Shown piece by piece: positions 9,489 through 17,762 of a stretch of DNA of 50,427 nt. The DNA comes from Clostridiales bacterium (GTDB lineage: Bacteria; Bacillota; Clostridia; Christensenellales; Aristaeellaceae): assembly GCA_016930575.1 (NCBI GenBank), contig JAFGGL010000002.1, positions 1 to 50,427 on the forward strand. The letters run 5' to 3'. The position numbers and the translations under genes were made by a program. A model generated the notes under the pieces. It had not been told where the DNA came from, ran no database searches, and saw nothing but the letters and a program-made list of their open reading frames with translations. Every line of letters starts with the position of its first letter. Positions within the stretch are counted from its first letter, which is position 1.

Positions 9489-10349
9489 TTACATCGACGC
9501 CTTGCCGGCGCAGCCGAACAGCTGCATCTTGTGGGATACGATCTTTTTCACCGCTTCGCGGTTGTCTCCGACCAGTTTCCTGATGTCGATCTCGTCGGGC
9601 ATTGCGGCGCAGTTTTGATGCGCCAGCCGGCTGCAGGCGTAGCGCAGCTCGGTGCCGACGTTGATCTTCGAGATTCCGCATTCGATACTGTGTACGAAGT
9701 CCGGCTCGGGCACGCCGCTCCCCCCGTGCATCACCAGCGGCACTTTGGTGAGGCCGTGTATTTCCGAAATGAGGTCAAAATTGATCCGGGGGTCCTCCGC
9801 ATAAAACCCGTGCACGGTCCCGATGGCTATGGCAAGGGCGTCGATGCCTGTTTCATTGCAGAACTGTACGGCAGTTTTAGGGTCGGTCAGCATCGCGGCG
9901 CGGTCGCTGGCCCTGACGCCGTCCTCCCTTCCGCCGATCCTCCCAAGTTCGGCCTCGACGGAAACGCCGAATTTCCGGGCGTAGTGCACCGCCGCAAGGG
10001 TCAACTCTATGTTTTCCCCGAAGGATTTTGACGAAGCGTCAATCATGACGGACGTATACCCGGTGTCAACGCATTTCCTGATAAGATCCAGATCGAGGCA
10101 ATGATCCAAATGCAGCACCACCGGCACGGAAAGGCCCTTTACCATCGCCCGGATGTAAGCGGCAACTCCGTCCTCGCCCAGATATCTGCTCGCGCCGCTG
10201 CTGGTCATCATGATCACGGGGGAATCCATCTCGCAGGCGGCGTCGATGATACCGCGGGCATCCTCGATACCGAAAAAATTGAATGCGCCGACGGCGTATT
10301 GATGTTGTTGGGCGGGAAGCAATACCGATTCCAGTGTAACAAGCGGCAT
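9489..10349 (-). CDS. Class II (zinc) ketose-bisphosphate aldolase
   Basis: A 286-residue class II aldolase of the fructose/tagatose-bisphosphate family, which cleaves a ketose 1,6-bisphosphate into dihydroxyacetone phosphate and an aldehyde. The catalytic and zinc residues are in place: D82-H83 in LHLDHC, E134 in VEAELG, H180 in GTVHG and H208 in MHGGSG. AAGGAACAACAT precedes the ATG. It lies 18 bases after an ABC-transporter ATPase gene in the same operon and beside an RpiR-type regulator, so it more likely acts on an imported sugar phosphate or related compound than as the housekeeping glycolytic enzyme. Exact substrate (fructose, tagatose or other) cannot be decided here. Confidence 0.92.
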   Translation of the reverse strand: MPLVTLESVLLPAQQHQYAVGAFNFFGIEDARGIIDAACEMDSPVIMMTSSGASRYLGEDGVAAYIRAMVKGLSVPVVLHLDHCLDLDLIRKCVDTGYTSVMIDASSKSFGENIELTLAAVHYARKFGVSVEAELGRIGGREDGVRASDRAAMLTDPKTAVQFCNETGIDALAIAIGTVHGFYAEDPRINFDLISEIHGLTKVPLVMHGGSGVPEPDFVHSIECGISKINVGTELRYACSRLAHQNCAAMPDEIDIRKLVGDNREAVKKIVSHKMQLFGCAGKASM

Positions 10350-10367
10350 ATGTTGTTCCTTCTTTCT

Positions 10368-11492
10368 TTATTTTCTGTTATTTGCAATCCTGCCAATGGC
10401 AATCTTGTTACCGTCCGCCTTGTCAAACAGAAAAAGCTTCTGTGTGGCAAACCCGAGCTTCACCTTGCTGCGGCTGAAGTACTCGACCGAACCGAAGATG
10501 ACCGCGGTAATGATACTGCTCCCGATATCGATCTTGAGCACCGTTTCCATACCCGAAGGCAGCGTGGAATAGATTTCCCCGTCGATATCGCCGTCGTCCG
10601 AGATCTTGATGAATTCCGGGCGCACGCCGAGTATGACGTCCTGGCCGGCGTGCGGTTCGCGGTCCGATTCGACGGGTATAAACGTTACGGCATTGTTGCC
10701 GAAAGCCAGCACGCAACCGTCGCCCCTGGTTTCCGTCACCTTCGCGTCGACGAAATTCGTGGGCGGGTTGCCGACAAAATCGGCAACGAAGGTGTTGGCC
10801 GGTTTGTTGTAAATATCCAGAGGGACGGCGTACTGCTGCACGACGCCTATCTTCATCAGGCAGATTTTCGTGGAAAGCGTCATGGCTTCCAGCTGGTCGT
10901 GCGTGACGTAGACGAAGGTGGAATCGGTCTCCTCGTGCAGGCGTTTGAGTTCCACGCGCATCTCGTTGCGCAGTTTCGCGTCGAGGTTTGACAGCGGCTC
11001 GTCCATAAACAGGATCTTGGAGCCGGTCGCAAGCGTCCTTGCGATGGCGACGCGCTGCTGCTGGCCGCCTGAAAGCTCCGAGGGATACCGCTTTTCGAAT
11101 TCCTCGATTTTCAGCATGGCAAGCAGTTCCGAGACCCTGGAACGTATGTCGCCTTTTTTCCATCTCAGGTTTTCCAGGCCGAACGCGATATTCTTGTACA
11201 CCGTCATGTGAGGCCACAGCGCGTAATTTTGGAAAAGGAACCCGACGCCGCGCCGGGATGCGGATACGTTGACGCCTTTTTTCGTTGAAAAAACCAGCTT
11301 GCCGTCGATGTATATATTGCCCTGCGTCGGGGTCTCAAGCCCGGTGATCATCCGCAGGATGGTCGTTTTCCCGCAGCCCGATGGCCCCAGCAGCGAAACG
11401 AAGGATCTGTCGGAGATTTGCAGACTCATGTCGTCTACCGCCATTGATTTCCCAAAGCGTTTCGTTACGTTTTCCAGAATGATTTCCGGCAT
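10368..11492 (-). CDS. ABC importer ATP-binding protein (FbpC/PotA type)
   Basis: A 374-residue ATPase that powers the adjacent fused permease. Walker A is GPSGCGKT (36-43), the signature is LSGGQ (140-144), Walker B is ILFMDEP (160-166), and the H-loop is YVTHDQ. The C-terminal 130 residues form the TOBE-like regulatory domain typical of this importer class. It starts 4 bases after the permease stop. Family members handle ferric iron, polyamines, 2-aminoethylphosphonate, thiamine or sugar phosphates; the aldolase and RpiR neighbours favour a phosphorylated organic substrate. Confidence 0.95.
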   Translation of the reverse strand: MPEIILENVTKRFGKSMAVDDMSLQISDRSFVSLLGPSGCGKTTILRMITGLETPTQGNIYIDGKLVFSTKKGVNVSASRRGVGFLFQNYALWPHMTVYKNIAFGLENLRWKKGDIRSRVSELLAMLKIEEFEKRYPSELSGGQQQRVAIARTLATGSKILFMDEPLSNLDAKLRNEMRVELKRLHEETDSTFVYVTHDQLEAMTLSTKICLMKIGVVQQYAVPLDIYNKPANTFVADFVGNPPTNFVDAKVTETRGDGCVLAFGNNAVTFIPVESDREPHAGQDVILGVRPEFIKISDDGDIDGEIYSTLPSGMETVLKIDIGSSIITAVIFGSVEYFSRSKVKLGFATQKLFLFDKADGNKIAIGRIANNRK

Positions 11493-11496
11493 GTCG

Positions 11497-13290
11497 TCAG
11501 CCCCCTATTCCCTTGTCGATCGACGCGCCCGTCACCTTGTTGATGATCAGGTTCACGGAGATGACAACGATGATAATCAAGAGATTGATGGCGTTGGCAT
11601 ATTGGTCTATGCTGCGTTCGTTGTACGCGTATAAAAGCGTTGTGAGCACCTTGGTCGACGGCACGCACAGCAGCGCGTACAGCGAGTACTCCCGCATGGA
11701 GGAGATGAACGGCAGCAGGTATCCCGATATAAAACTGGATTTTTGGATGGGGAAAATGATCCTGGACATCCGCTTGTGCCAAGGTACGTCCATGATGACC
11801 GCGGCCTCCTCGATGGAGTTGCCGATCTGCATCATGGCGTTATAGCCGGCGCGCGAAGCGAACGGCAGGTATTTGATCGAGCCCGCCAGGATCAATATCC
11901 ATACCGTACCGTACAGCGACGGTATCGGCCCGTACTGCTTGGAAAACATGGAAAGGTAAATCGCTCCGAAAGCGAGCGCGGGCATCAGGTATGGGAAAAA
12001 GGCCAGGTTGGTGAGCAGCGTCGCCATCTTCGTGCCCTTTGCCTTGGCGGTGGCGTAGCCGCAGAGTATGCCGATGGTGCCCGCAATCAGCGCGACGATA
12101 AGGGACACCTTAAACGTATTCCATAACGAGTTCAATACGCTCGCGTTGCGCAGGATTCCGGCCTCGCTGTTGTTTGCGTTTCGCTCGGCGGCGCCGATCC
12201 AGAACTTGAACGTGAAATTGTCCAGGGAGTACACCCCGGAGATCTCGGTCATCGATTCCACGGCGAACGAGATCAACGGCAGCACGGCGATCATTAGCAC
12301 GAACACAAGCACCAGAATGGAGATCAGCGTGCGCAGCTTTTTCATGCGCAGCAGCGAGAAATTGCTGCATTTGCCCGTGATCGTCGTGTAGGACTTGCGC
12401 GTGCCGGTCACCAGCAGGTTGATCATCAGGATGGTCACGCCGATGGCGATCATGACCACCGTCATCACGTAACCGACGCCGGGATTGGTGCCGTTGAGCT
12501 TGCTGAACATCTGGGTCGTCAGCACCTGGTATTTGGTGGCGGAGCCCAGAAAAACGATGACGGCATACGAGCCGAACGAACTGGAAAACACCAGCAGCAC
12601 GGTGGAAAGGATCGCCGGCAGGGTGATCGGGAAGGTGACCTTCGTCAGTATCCTGTAGCGGGAAGCATGCAAAAGCTGCGCCGCTTCCTCCAGGTTGGAA
12701 TCCATGTTGCGCAGCACGCCGCCGATCAGGATATACGCAAACGGCGCGTAGTGGATGCCCAGCGCGATGATGATGGGAAACGCGCCGTAGGAAAACCAGT
12801 TGGGCATCTCGACGCCGGTAAAGGCCGTAAAAAGGCCGCTTGCGCCGCCGGCATAGGAATTGCGGAAAATATTGCGCCACGCGAGCGCAAGCGTCCAGGA
12901 GGGCATCATATAGGGAAGCATGAACAGCCCGGAGATGACGCCCTTATGCTTCATGTCGGTGCGCGTCACCAGCCACGCCATAATCCCGCCGGTGAACAGC
13001 GCCGTGGCGCAGGAACCGAAAGAGATGATAAACGAATTGAGTATCGGCTTGTAAAAGATATTGCCGCTGTTCTTCCCGGCAAAGACCTTATCCCAGTGGA
13101 AAAAAGTGAAATCGCCCATTTGGGAGCCCTTGACCGCCGGTATCTCGGCCGCGTGCACGGTCAGGCTCTCGTTGATCAGCGAGACCAGCGGCACCAGGGT
13201 CAGGAAAAACAACAGCACCGATAAAACGACCAGGATGACGTTTTGAGGCTTTGCGAAATAGTTGCGGAAGGAATAATACAGAATGCTCAT
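11497..13290 (-). CDS. ABC importer permease, fused double-domain (FbpB/ThiP type)
   Basis: A 597-residue membrane protein with two copies of the binding-protein-dependent transport permease domain in one chain, about twelve membrane spans in all. The two cytoplasmic EAA loops that contact the ATPase are visible: EEAAQLLHASRYRI in the first half and EEAAVIMDVPWHKRM in the second. This fused layout is characteristic of the ferric-iron/thiamine/phosphonate importer class. It lies between the substrate-binding protein gene (134 bases upstream on this strand) and the ATPase gene (4 bases downstream), forming a complete importer. Confidence 0.95.
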   Translation of the reverse strand: MSILYYSFRNYFAKPQNVILVVLSVLLFFLTLVPLVSLINESLTVHAAEIPAVKGSQMGDFTFFHWDKVFAGKNSGNIFYKPILNSFIISFGSCATALFTGGIMAWLVTRTDMKHKGVISGLFMLPYMMPSWTLALAWRNIFRNSYAGGASGLFTAFTGVEMPNWFSYGAFPIIIALGIHYAPFAYILIGGVLRNMDSNLEEAAQLLHASRYRILTKVTFPITLPAILSTVLLVFSSSFGSYAVIVFLGSATKYQVLTTQMFSKLNGTNPGVGYVMTVVMIAIGVTILMINLLVTGTRKSYTTITGKCSNFSLLRMKKLRTLISILVLVFVLMIAVLPLISFAVESMTEISGVYSLDNFTFKFWIGAAERNANNSEAGILRNASVLNSLWNTFKVSLIVALIAGTIGILCGYATAKAKGTKMATLLTNLAFFPYLMPALAFGAIYLSMFSKQYGPIPSLYGTVWILILAGSIKYLPFASRAGYNAMMQIGNSIEEAAVIMDVPWHKRMSRIIFPIQKSSFISGYLLPFISSMREYSLYALLCVPSTKVLTTLLYAYNERSIDQYANAINLLIIIVVISVNLIINKVTGASIDKGIGG

Positions 13291-13299
13291 GGCAGGCTA

Positions 13300-13379
13300 C
13301 CTATGCAAACGGCCTCGTTTGCAATGCCCCTTTCGCGTGCGGCATAGGACGGGAGATTGTACGCAAGGCACAATCTCCC
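13300..13379 (-). other. Intercistronic hairpins between binding-protein and permease genes
   Basis: The 134-base gap holds two perfect inverted repeats: a 10-bp stem with 9-nt loop (13351-13379, arms GGGAGATTGT / ACAATCTCCC) and an 8-bp stem with 4-nt loop (13304-13323, arms TGCAAACG / CGTTTGCA). An additional CCTATGC/GCATAGG pair (13300-13306, 13342-13348) encloses the latter. No U-run follows, so they probably act as mRNA-stabilising or partial-termination structures that keep the binding protein more abundant than the permease. Confidence 0.55.
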
Positions 13380-13424
13380 TTTTGCGTAGGTATTCGTGTG
13401 CTGGGACCGTATGAAAAAGCGCGT

Positions 13425-14549
13425 TTAGTGGCCGGAGTAGTAGACCTCGTTGTAGTACTCTTCCATGTCGTAACGGTTCTCGTAGATGAATATGGGATCG
13501 TCGACGACCGCGTTGTCCAGCCAGTAATCCAGCGTGAAGCCGTCGCTGTGCACAAGCGTCGAAATCACGTTGTAGGATCCGGATTCCTCGCCGTACGGCG
13601 CCCAGGCGACGTCGGTGTACATATACTCGGCCCACAGGAGCGCTGCGTACGGGTGCTTGGCGTTGCTGGTAATCAGGATGTAGCAGGGCTGCAGGTAGGA
13701 ACTGAAGGGATCGCAGTCAGTGATGGCGTCGACAGCGTACTGCGTGGTATCGGTCAGGGCGCGAAGCTTGGAGAAAGCCGTCCAGCCGAACCACTGCTTG
13801 TTCTGGCCCTTCACGGCGATATCCTTGGCCATCGTGGTTTCGGAATCAGCTCCGATGCTGTTTTCCAGGAACAACTTGGTCCACACGTGCCCGGCTGTCT
13901 GGCCGTCGGGAATCTCGATATCTCTCCCGTAATACGCCTTATACGCGGCCGTCAGTTTCCCGGACCATTCGTCGTTGGTCAGCATGGTGAGGAAGTTGAA
14001 GTTACCGCCCTCGGAGTTGGCGTCCTTGAAATAGTAGGAGCCCGACCACTTGGGATCGGTAACCGCCCAGATATTGGTGAAGGGCGGCACACCGCCGTCG
14101 AATTCGGTATTATAAAGGAACAATTTCAATCCGAAATACCAGACCAGCGGATCCTGGTATTCCGCGGCGATGAGGTCCTTGAGGCTGTTGGGAGTCTGGC
14201 TGAAGCAATAGCCGGTGGCCAACAGCTGGGACTGCACACGGTAGGAGTCGTGGACGACGACCACATCGGCGCCCGCGGTGTTGCCGCTGACTTCCGTGGT
14301 GACCTTTGTATAAATTTCCTTGTCCTTGACGTTGGAATATTCGACTTTGATGCCGTATTCCGCTTCAAAAGCTGCGGCGGCTTCGGTCAGGCGGGACGTG
14401 ATGGCATAGACGACCACGCTTCCTTCCGCCTGCGCAAGAGCCACCAGTTCGTCGTGATCCACGGGCTCATCAATGGCCGATGCGGCCGTGCCGGCTGTCA
14501 AGCCCAGACAGAGGCACAATACCATAACCAGTACAAGAAGTTTCTTCAT
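13425..14549 (-). CDS. Extracellular substrate-binding protein (Fe3+/phosphonate type)
   Basis: A 374-residue periplasmic-binding-protein-fold subunit that captures substrate for the ABC importer encoded downstream. The N-terminus MKKLLVLVMVLC... is a signal peptide with an apparent type I cleavage site (TAASA-ID). The mature part starts like ferric-binding proteins (GSVVVYAITSRL, AFEAEYGIKVEY, GADVVVVHD). There is no lipobox of the usual LxxC form, although surface retention in a monoderm usually needs one. A GTG three codons earlier (14558) is also possible; I prefer the ATG because it gives the normal signal-peptide start. It is the first gene of the operon read from the promoter at 14637-14665. 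Confidence 0.9.
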   Translation of the reverse strand: MKKLLVLVMVLCLCLGLTAGTAASAIDEPVDHDELVALAQAEGSVVVYAITSRLTEAAAAFEAEYGIKVEYSNVKDKEIYTKVTTEVSGNTAGADVVVVHDSYRVQSQLLATGYCFSQTPNSLKDLIAAEYQDPLVWYFGLKLFLYNTEFDGGVPPFTNIWAVTDPKWSGSYYFKDANSEGGNFNFLTMLTNDEWSGKLTAAYKAYYGRDIEIPDGQTAGHVWTKLFLENSIGADSETTMAKDIAVKGQNKQWFGWTAFSKLRALTDTTQYAVDAITDCDPFSSYLQPCYILITSNAKHPYAALLWAEYMYTDVAWAPYGEESGSYNVISTLVHSDGFTLDYWLDNAVVDDPIFIYENRYDMEEYYNEVYYSGH

Positions 14550-14636
14550 TCTCCTCACTCTTTTCTGTTATTTTTCAGGTTGACGGCAAGCGTATAACTT
14601 CTATTCAATTATCGCACAACCAACGACCCTGTCTGC

Positions 14637-14665
14637 TTTATACCATATCGGAATATTGTTGTCAA
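14637..14665 (-). promoter_or_regulatory. Promoter of the ABC-importer/aldolase operon
   Basis: On the minus strand a perfect TTGACA (14660-14665) and TATAAA (14637-14642) are spaced by 17 bases, about 90 bases before the substrate-binding-protein start. The 375-base gap to mgtC holds this and the divergent mgtC promoter; nothing else was recognised there. Confidence 0.8.
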
Positions 14666-14819
14666 CATCTATCATATATTGCGAAATTAATTTCCTTTTC
14701 CGATTGGATACTGCCGGATTTCGTGCATGGAAAGCGTTCTGCCTCGATTCGCCTCCTGTCCGTATCACAATGCGACAAGGACCCATAAAGGTAATTAATT
14801 CATTCTGCGGGTGCGTCTC

Positions 14820-14849
14820 TTGACATAAACTTACGCCGCAGGATATTCT
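14820..14849 (+). promoter_or_regulatory. Promoter of mgtC
   Basis: TTGACA (14820-14825) and TATTCT (14844-14849) with an 18-base spacer, leaving a leader of roughly 75 bases before mgtC. Confidence 0.65.
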
Positions 14850-14933
14850 GGACATACGCCCTGCGTTGCTAACGCCGGTCAAACATGCTTTCCGGCAGAC
14901 TGTTTCCTGATATAGGCGGGGAGAGATCAAACT

Positions 14934-15671
14934 ATGATGTCATCAACACTATCGCTGGATGCCATATTGAATCCGGGATTGCCGTGGCTGGAAATCGGCA
15001 TCCGGGTATTGGCTGCCGTCGTCGTTGGAGGCGCTATCGGTATCGAGCGGGAATATAAAAACCGCCCCGCGGGAATGCGCACCCATATTTTGGTTTGTCT
15101 GGGCGCGGCGATCATCGCTATACTGGAATGCCTGATTTTCTCGAATCTGGACTTTGCCGAGACCGCAGGCAAAGCGGGCTTTACGATTACGCGGCTGTCC
15201 GCGCAGGTCATCAGCGGCATCGGCTTCCTGGGAGCCGGCACCATCTTTATCGCGCAAAAGAAGATCGCCGGGCTGACGACGGCCGCAAGCCTGTGGAACG
15301 TGGCCTGCCTGGGGTTGATGATCGGGTTCGGATACTATTGGATCGCGCTGGCGTGCGGCGTGCTCGTCGTTACGATCCTGACGATTTTCCAGAAAATCAT
15401 CCGCGTCAACTCGGTCAAACGGGTGGAGGTGCGGTTCATCAACCGGGCCGCCACGCTGGAGTACATCAACGAGTATTTCGAGCGCGAAAACATCAAGATT
15501 TTGGACGTCGATTTTCATGTAGAGCATTTTGTGGACGTGAACAACATGGAGAACAACAGCTATACGAACCTTTACACGCTGCACCTGCCCTCCAAAACCT
15601 CGTACACGGATATTGTCAAGTATTTGTCCGAAAACGAGTACATCCAGACCGTCCGGACGCGCAATACCTGA
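14934..15671 (+). CDS. MgtC/SapB family membrane protein
   Basis: A 245-residue MgtC-family protein with about five N-terminal membrane spans (residues 20-155) and a soluble ACT-like C-terminal domain (about 165-240). Family signatures include GGAIGIEREYKNRPAGMRTHILVC region and SGIGFLGAGTI, with TTAASLW. MgtC proteins are linked to magnesium limitation and membrane potential, but they are not shown to be transporters themselves. GGCGGGGAGAG precedes the ATG pair; the first ATG is used. The gene stands alone with its own promoter and a strong convergent terminator after it. A magnesium-sensing leader was looked for and not recognised in the short 5' region. Confidence 0.92.
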   Translation: MMSSTLSLDAILNPGLPWLEIGIRVLAAVVVGGAIGIEREYKNRPAGMRTHILVCLGAAIIAILECLIFSNLDFAETAGKAGFTITRLSAQVISGIGFLGAGTIFIAQKKIAGLTTAASLWNVACLGLMIGFGYYWIALACGVLVVTILTIFQKIIRVNSVKRVEVRFINRAATLEYINEYFERENIKILDVDFHVEHFVDVNNMENNSYTNLYTLHLPSKTSYTDIVKYLSENEYIQTVRTRNT

Positions 15672-15731
15672 TTCCGGCGGCCGTGCAAGGGCGCGGGCAT
15701 TCGCATCTGCATCACCAAATACCATCCCCGA

Positions 15732-15768
15732 ACGCCCGACGGCCGCGCAACGCGTGGCCGTCGGGCGT
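15732..15768. terminator. Bidirectional terminator between mgtC and the ANTAR gene
   Basis: A 13-bp perfect inverted repeat (arms ACGCCCGACGGCC / GGCCGTCGGGCGT) with an 11-base loop lies between the two converging genes. GC-rich with little U-tract on either side. Confidence 0.75.
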
Positions 15769-15818
15769 ATAAACGGCGCTGTGCCGCATCGGAGGCACGG
15801 GCTCAACGGCTGATCGCC

Positions 15819-16388
15819 CTACAGCTCAAACCTGTCCAGTACCTTCCTGGCCACGCGCACCCGGGACATGCGGCTGTTCATGGCCTCACTTTCGATCACG
15901 CGGTGCGCTTCCTCCTCGGTGATGCGCATATGCTCGATCAACAGGCATTTGGCGCGGTCGATGACCTTCAGTTCCTCATAGCGCGTCTGCAGGCGCTCGG
16001 CCTGCGCCTTGTACATCAGCAGGCGGCTGCGGCAGGAGATGCCCATCTTGACCGTCTGCTCAAACAGCGGGAGGTTTACGGGTTTGGTGACGATTAGCAC
16101 GCCGGCCTCGATCGCCGTATCGGCGATCAGCGGCGCCGTCTCGGTCTTCACCAGCAGCACGACCGCCGCGGTGGTGCTTCTGGCAAGGTCGACCGCCAAA
16201 TCCAGTCCGGATTCGTCCCGCAGGGGCATATTGATCAAAGCAAGCGAGAAAATATCCCCGCTTGCCCTCCGGCGCGCCTGCGCCGCTCCCGCAACGGTCA
16301 CAACCTCGCCGGCGCAAACAGAGCTGAGCCATTCCGCCAGCTTTTCCTGCCCCTTTGCGGCTACCAGCAAATAGCGCCCCTGCGTCAA
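15819..16388 (-). CDS. ANTAR-domain response-regulator-like antiterminator
   Basis: A 189-residue protein with an N-terminal receiver-like domain (1-120) and a C-terminal ANTAR RNA-binding domain (about 128-187, RLQTRYEELKVIDRAKCLLI onward). ANTAR proteins bind paired hairpins in leader RNAs and prevent termination, often for nitrogen genes. The receiver is atypical: where the phosphoacceptor Asp is expected, the sequence is LALINMP, so N53 replaces it, while the later lysine (VTKPVN) is kept. TTG start, with GAGGAG 7 bases upstream. It begins 19 bases after the glutamine synthetase stop, so it is the second gene of a two-gene operon. Signal input is unclear since phosphorylation at N53 is unlikely. 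Confidence 0.88.
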   Translation of the reverse strand: MTQGRYLLVAAKGQEKLAEWLSSVCAGEVVTVAGAAQARRRASGDIFSLALINMPLRDESGLDLAVDLARSTTAAVVLLVKTETAPLIADTAIEAGVLIVTKPVNLPLFEQTVKMGISCRSRLLMYKAQAERLQTRYEELKVIDRAKCLLIEHMRITEEEAHRVIESEAMNSRMSRVRVARKVLDRFEL

Positions 16389-16407
16389 CGTAAAACTCCT
16401 CTAATTG

Positions 16408-17688
16408 TCAGAAACATTCGAACTGCTCTTGGAACAGGCGGTCTTTATTCTGGTAGTCCTGCTTTACCATGTCTTCGGCGTTGCTCAGGAAAGCGTTCAG
16501 CACGCTTTCCGGCAGGGCGCGCCTGATGAAATCGCTGTCCTTCGCCGAGGCGATAGCCATGCTCAGGGATTCGGGAAGTTTTTTCATGCTTCCGCCGTCG
16601 CCCGCGGCAGCCTGCGGCAGTTTCTCGCCGCGCTCGATGCCTTCCAACGCAGCGAAAATGAGCAGCGCATAGGCCAGGTACGCGTTAGACCTATTATCGG
16701 CGCTTGCGACCTGCATCCTGGCGAAGCGGTGCTGCGGCAGCGGCACGCGCACGGCGTTGAGCCTGCGCTGGTGCGACCAGCAAATACGGTTTGGCGTCTC
16801 GCCGTCCGTCAGGCGGTCGTAGCTGTTGGGGATGGGATTTAAAAACAGCGTCATGTACTCAAGCCGGTTCAGCACGCCCGCCATGGCCGCCTGCGCTTCC
16901 GGCGTCATATGCCCGTCCTCTATGCGGAACAGGTTTTTGCGATCCCGAAACAGCGCGAAATTCACCTTGAAGGCGTTGCCGAACTCATTGGCAAGCGGCT
17001 TGGGCATGAAGGACGCGCACAGGCCGTAGCGCGCGGCGATGGTGCGCACGGCGTTATGGAACGCCACCAGATGATCGGCGCCCGTCACCGGATCGGCGCG
17101 GTGGAAATCGATCTCGTTCTGCCCGGGTCCGCGCTCGTGATGGCTGAGCTCCGGGCGGATGTTCATCGACAACAGCGTCAGGCAGATCTCCCGGCGCACG
17201 TCCTCCCCGCGGTCCAGCGGGGCGACGTCCAGGTATCTGCCTCTGTCCTGCGGGTTTTTGGTGATACGCCCCTGCTCGTCGGCCTCAAACAGGTAGAATT
17301 CGCATTCCGCGCCAAGGCGGATGGAAAACCCGCGTTCGTTGGCCAGTTTTTCCGCCTTGCGCAGGATACCGCGCGTATCGTTCTGGTACGGTTTCCCGTC
17401 GGCCGTGACCACGTCGCACAACAGCCGGCACACGCGGCCGGCCTGCGGCCGCCACGGGAGGATGCACAGCGTATCCGGGTCCGGGCGCAGCAGCAGGCTT
17501 CCGTCCTCAGGCGACGCAAACCCGTCCACCGCGGCCGCCTCAAACGGAATGCCCTGTTCAAAGGCTTCTTCGAGCAGGTCCGGCTGGATGGCGATGTTTT
17601 TTAATTTCCCGAATAAATCGGGAAACGCCAAGCGTACAAACTTGACGTCATTCTCCTCTAAAAAGTTCATCACTTCTTGAGCAAGCAT
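16408..17688 (-). CDS. Class I glutamine-synthetase-like protein with altered active site
   Basis: A 426-residue member of the glutamine synthetase family, which normally ligates ammonia to glutamate. Beta-grasp and catalytic domains are complete and several ligands are kept: E128 and E130 (GAECEFYLF), E185 and E192 (HERGPGQNEIDF). However, the usual GxGxH metal/substrate-histidine motif reads FGNAFKVNF, so K241 stands where His is expected. NSYKRL has become NSYDRL (D291), and the E-x-R segment before the ANPYLA-type motif reads RMQVASAD (Q326, A328). This suggests a different amine ligase or a regulatory paralogue. It heads an operon with the ANTAR gene. The 75-base upstream gap holds a CTGCC/GGCAG tetraloop hairpin (17716-17729). 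Confidence 0.85.
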   Translation of the reverse strand: MLAQEVMNFLEENDVKFVRLAFPDLFGKLKNIAIQPDLLEEAFEQGIPFEAAAVDGFASPEDGSLLLRPDPDTLCILPWRPQAGRVCRLLCDVVTADGKPYQNDTRGILRKAEKLANERGFSIRLGAECEFYLFEADEQGRITKNPQDRGRYLDVAPLDRGEDVRREICLTLLSMNIRPELSHHERGPGQNEIDFHRADPVTGADHLVAFHNAVRTIAARYGLCASFMPKPLANEFGNAFKVNFALFRDRKNLFRIEDGHMTPEAQAAMAGVLNRLEYMTLFLNPIPNSYDRLTDGETPNRICWSHQRRLNAVRVPLPQHRFARMQVASADNRSNAYLAYALLIFAALEGIERGEKLPQAAAGDGGSMKKLPESLSMAIASAKDSDFIRRALPESVLNAFLSNAEDMVKQDYQNKDRLFQEQFECF

Positions 17689-17762
17689 TGGATTCCCCCC
17701 ACTATAGATTGTGCATGTTTCCTGCCGAAAGGCAGTCGACCGGATATCAACTCTGGCGAATG

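Noticed and set aside
9331-9681. N-terminal extension of the RpiR regulator
   Set aside because: The open frame continues over the aldolase gene in antisense-like composition; a good ribosome site and promoter place the start at 9330.
14559-14933. Magnesium riboswitch (ykoK/M-box) in front of mgtC
   Set aside because: The leader from the likely promoter to mgtC is only about 75 bases, too short, and no conserved M-box stretches were seen.
17689-17762. ANTAR-target dual hexaloop upstream of the glutamine-synthetase-like gene
   Set aside because: Only one short hairpin with a 4-base loop is present; the paired hexaloops with conserved A and G expected for ANTAR targets were not found.
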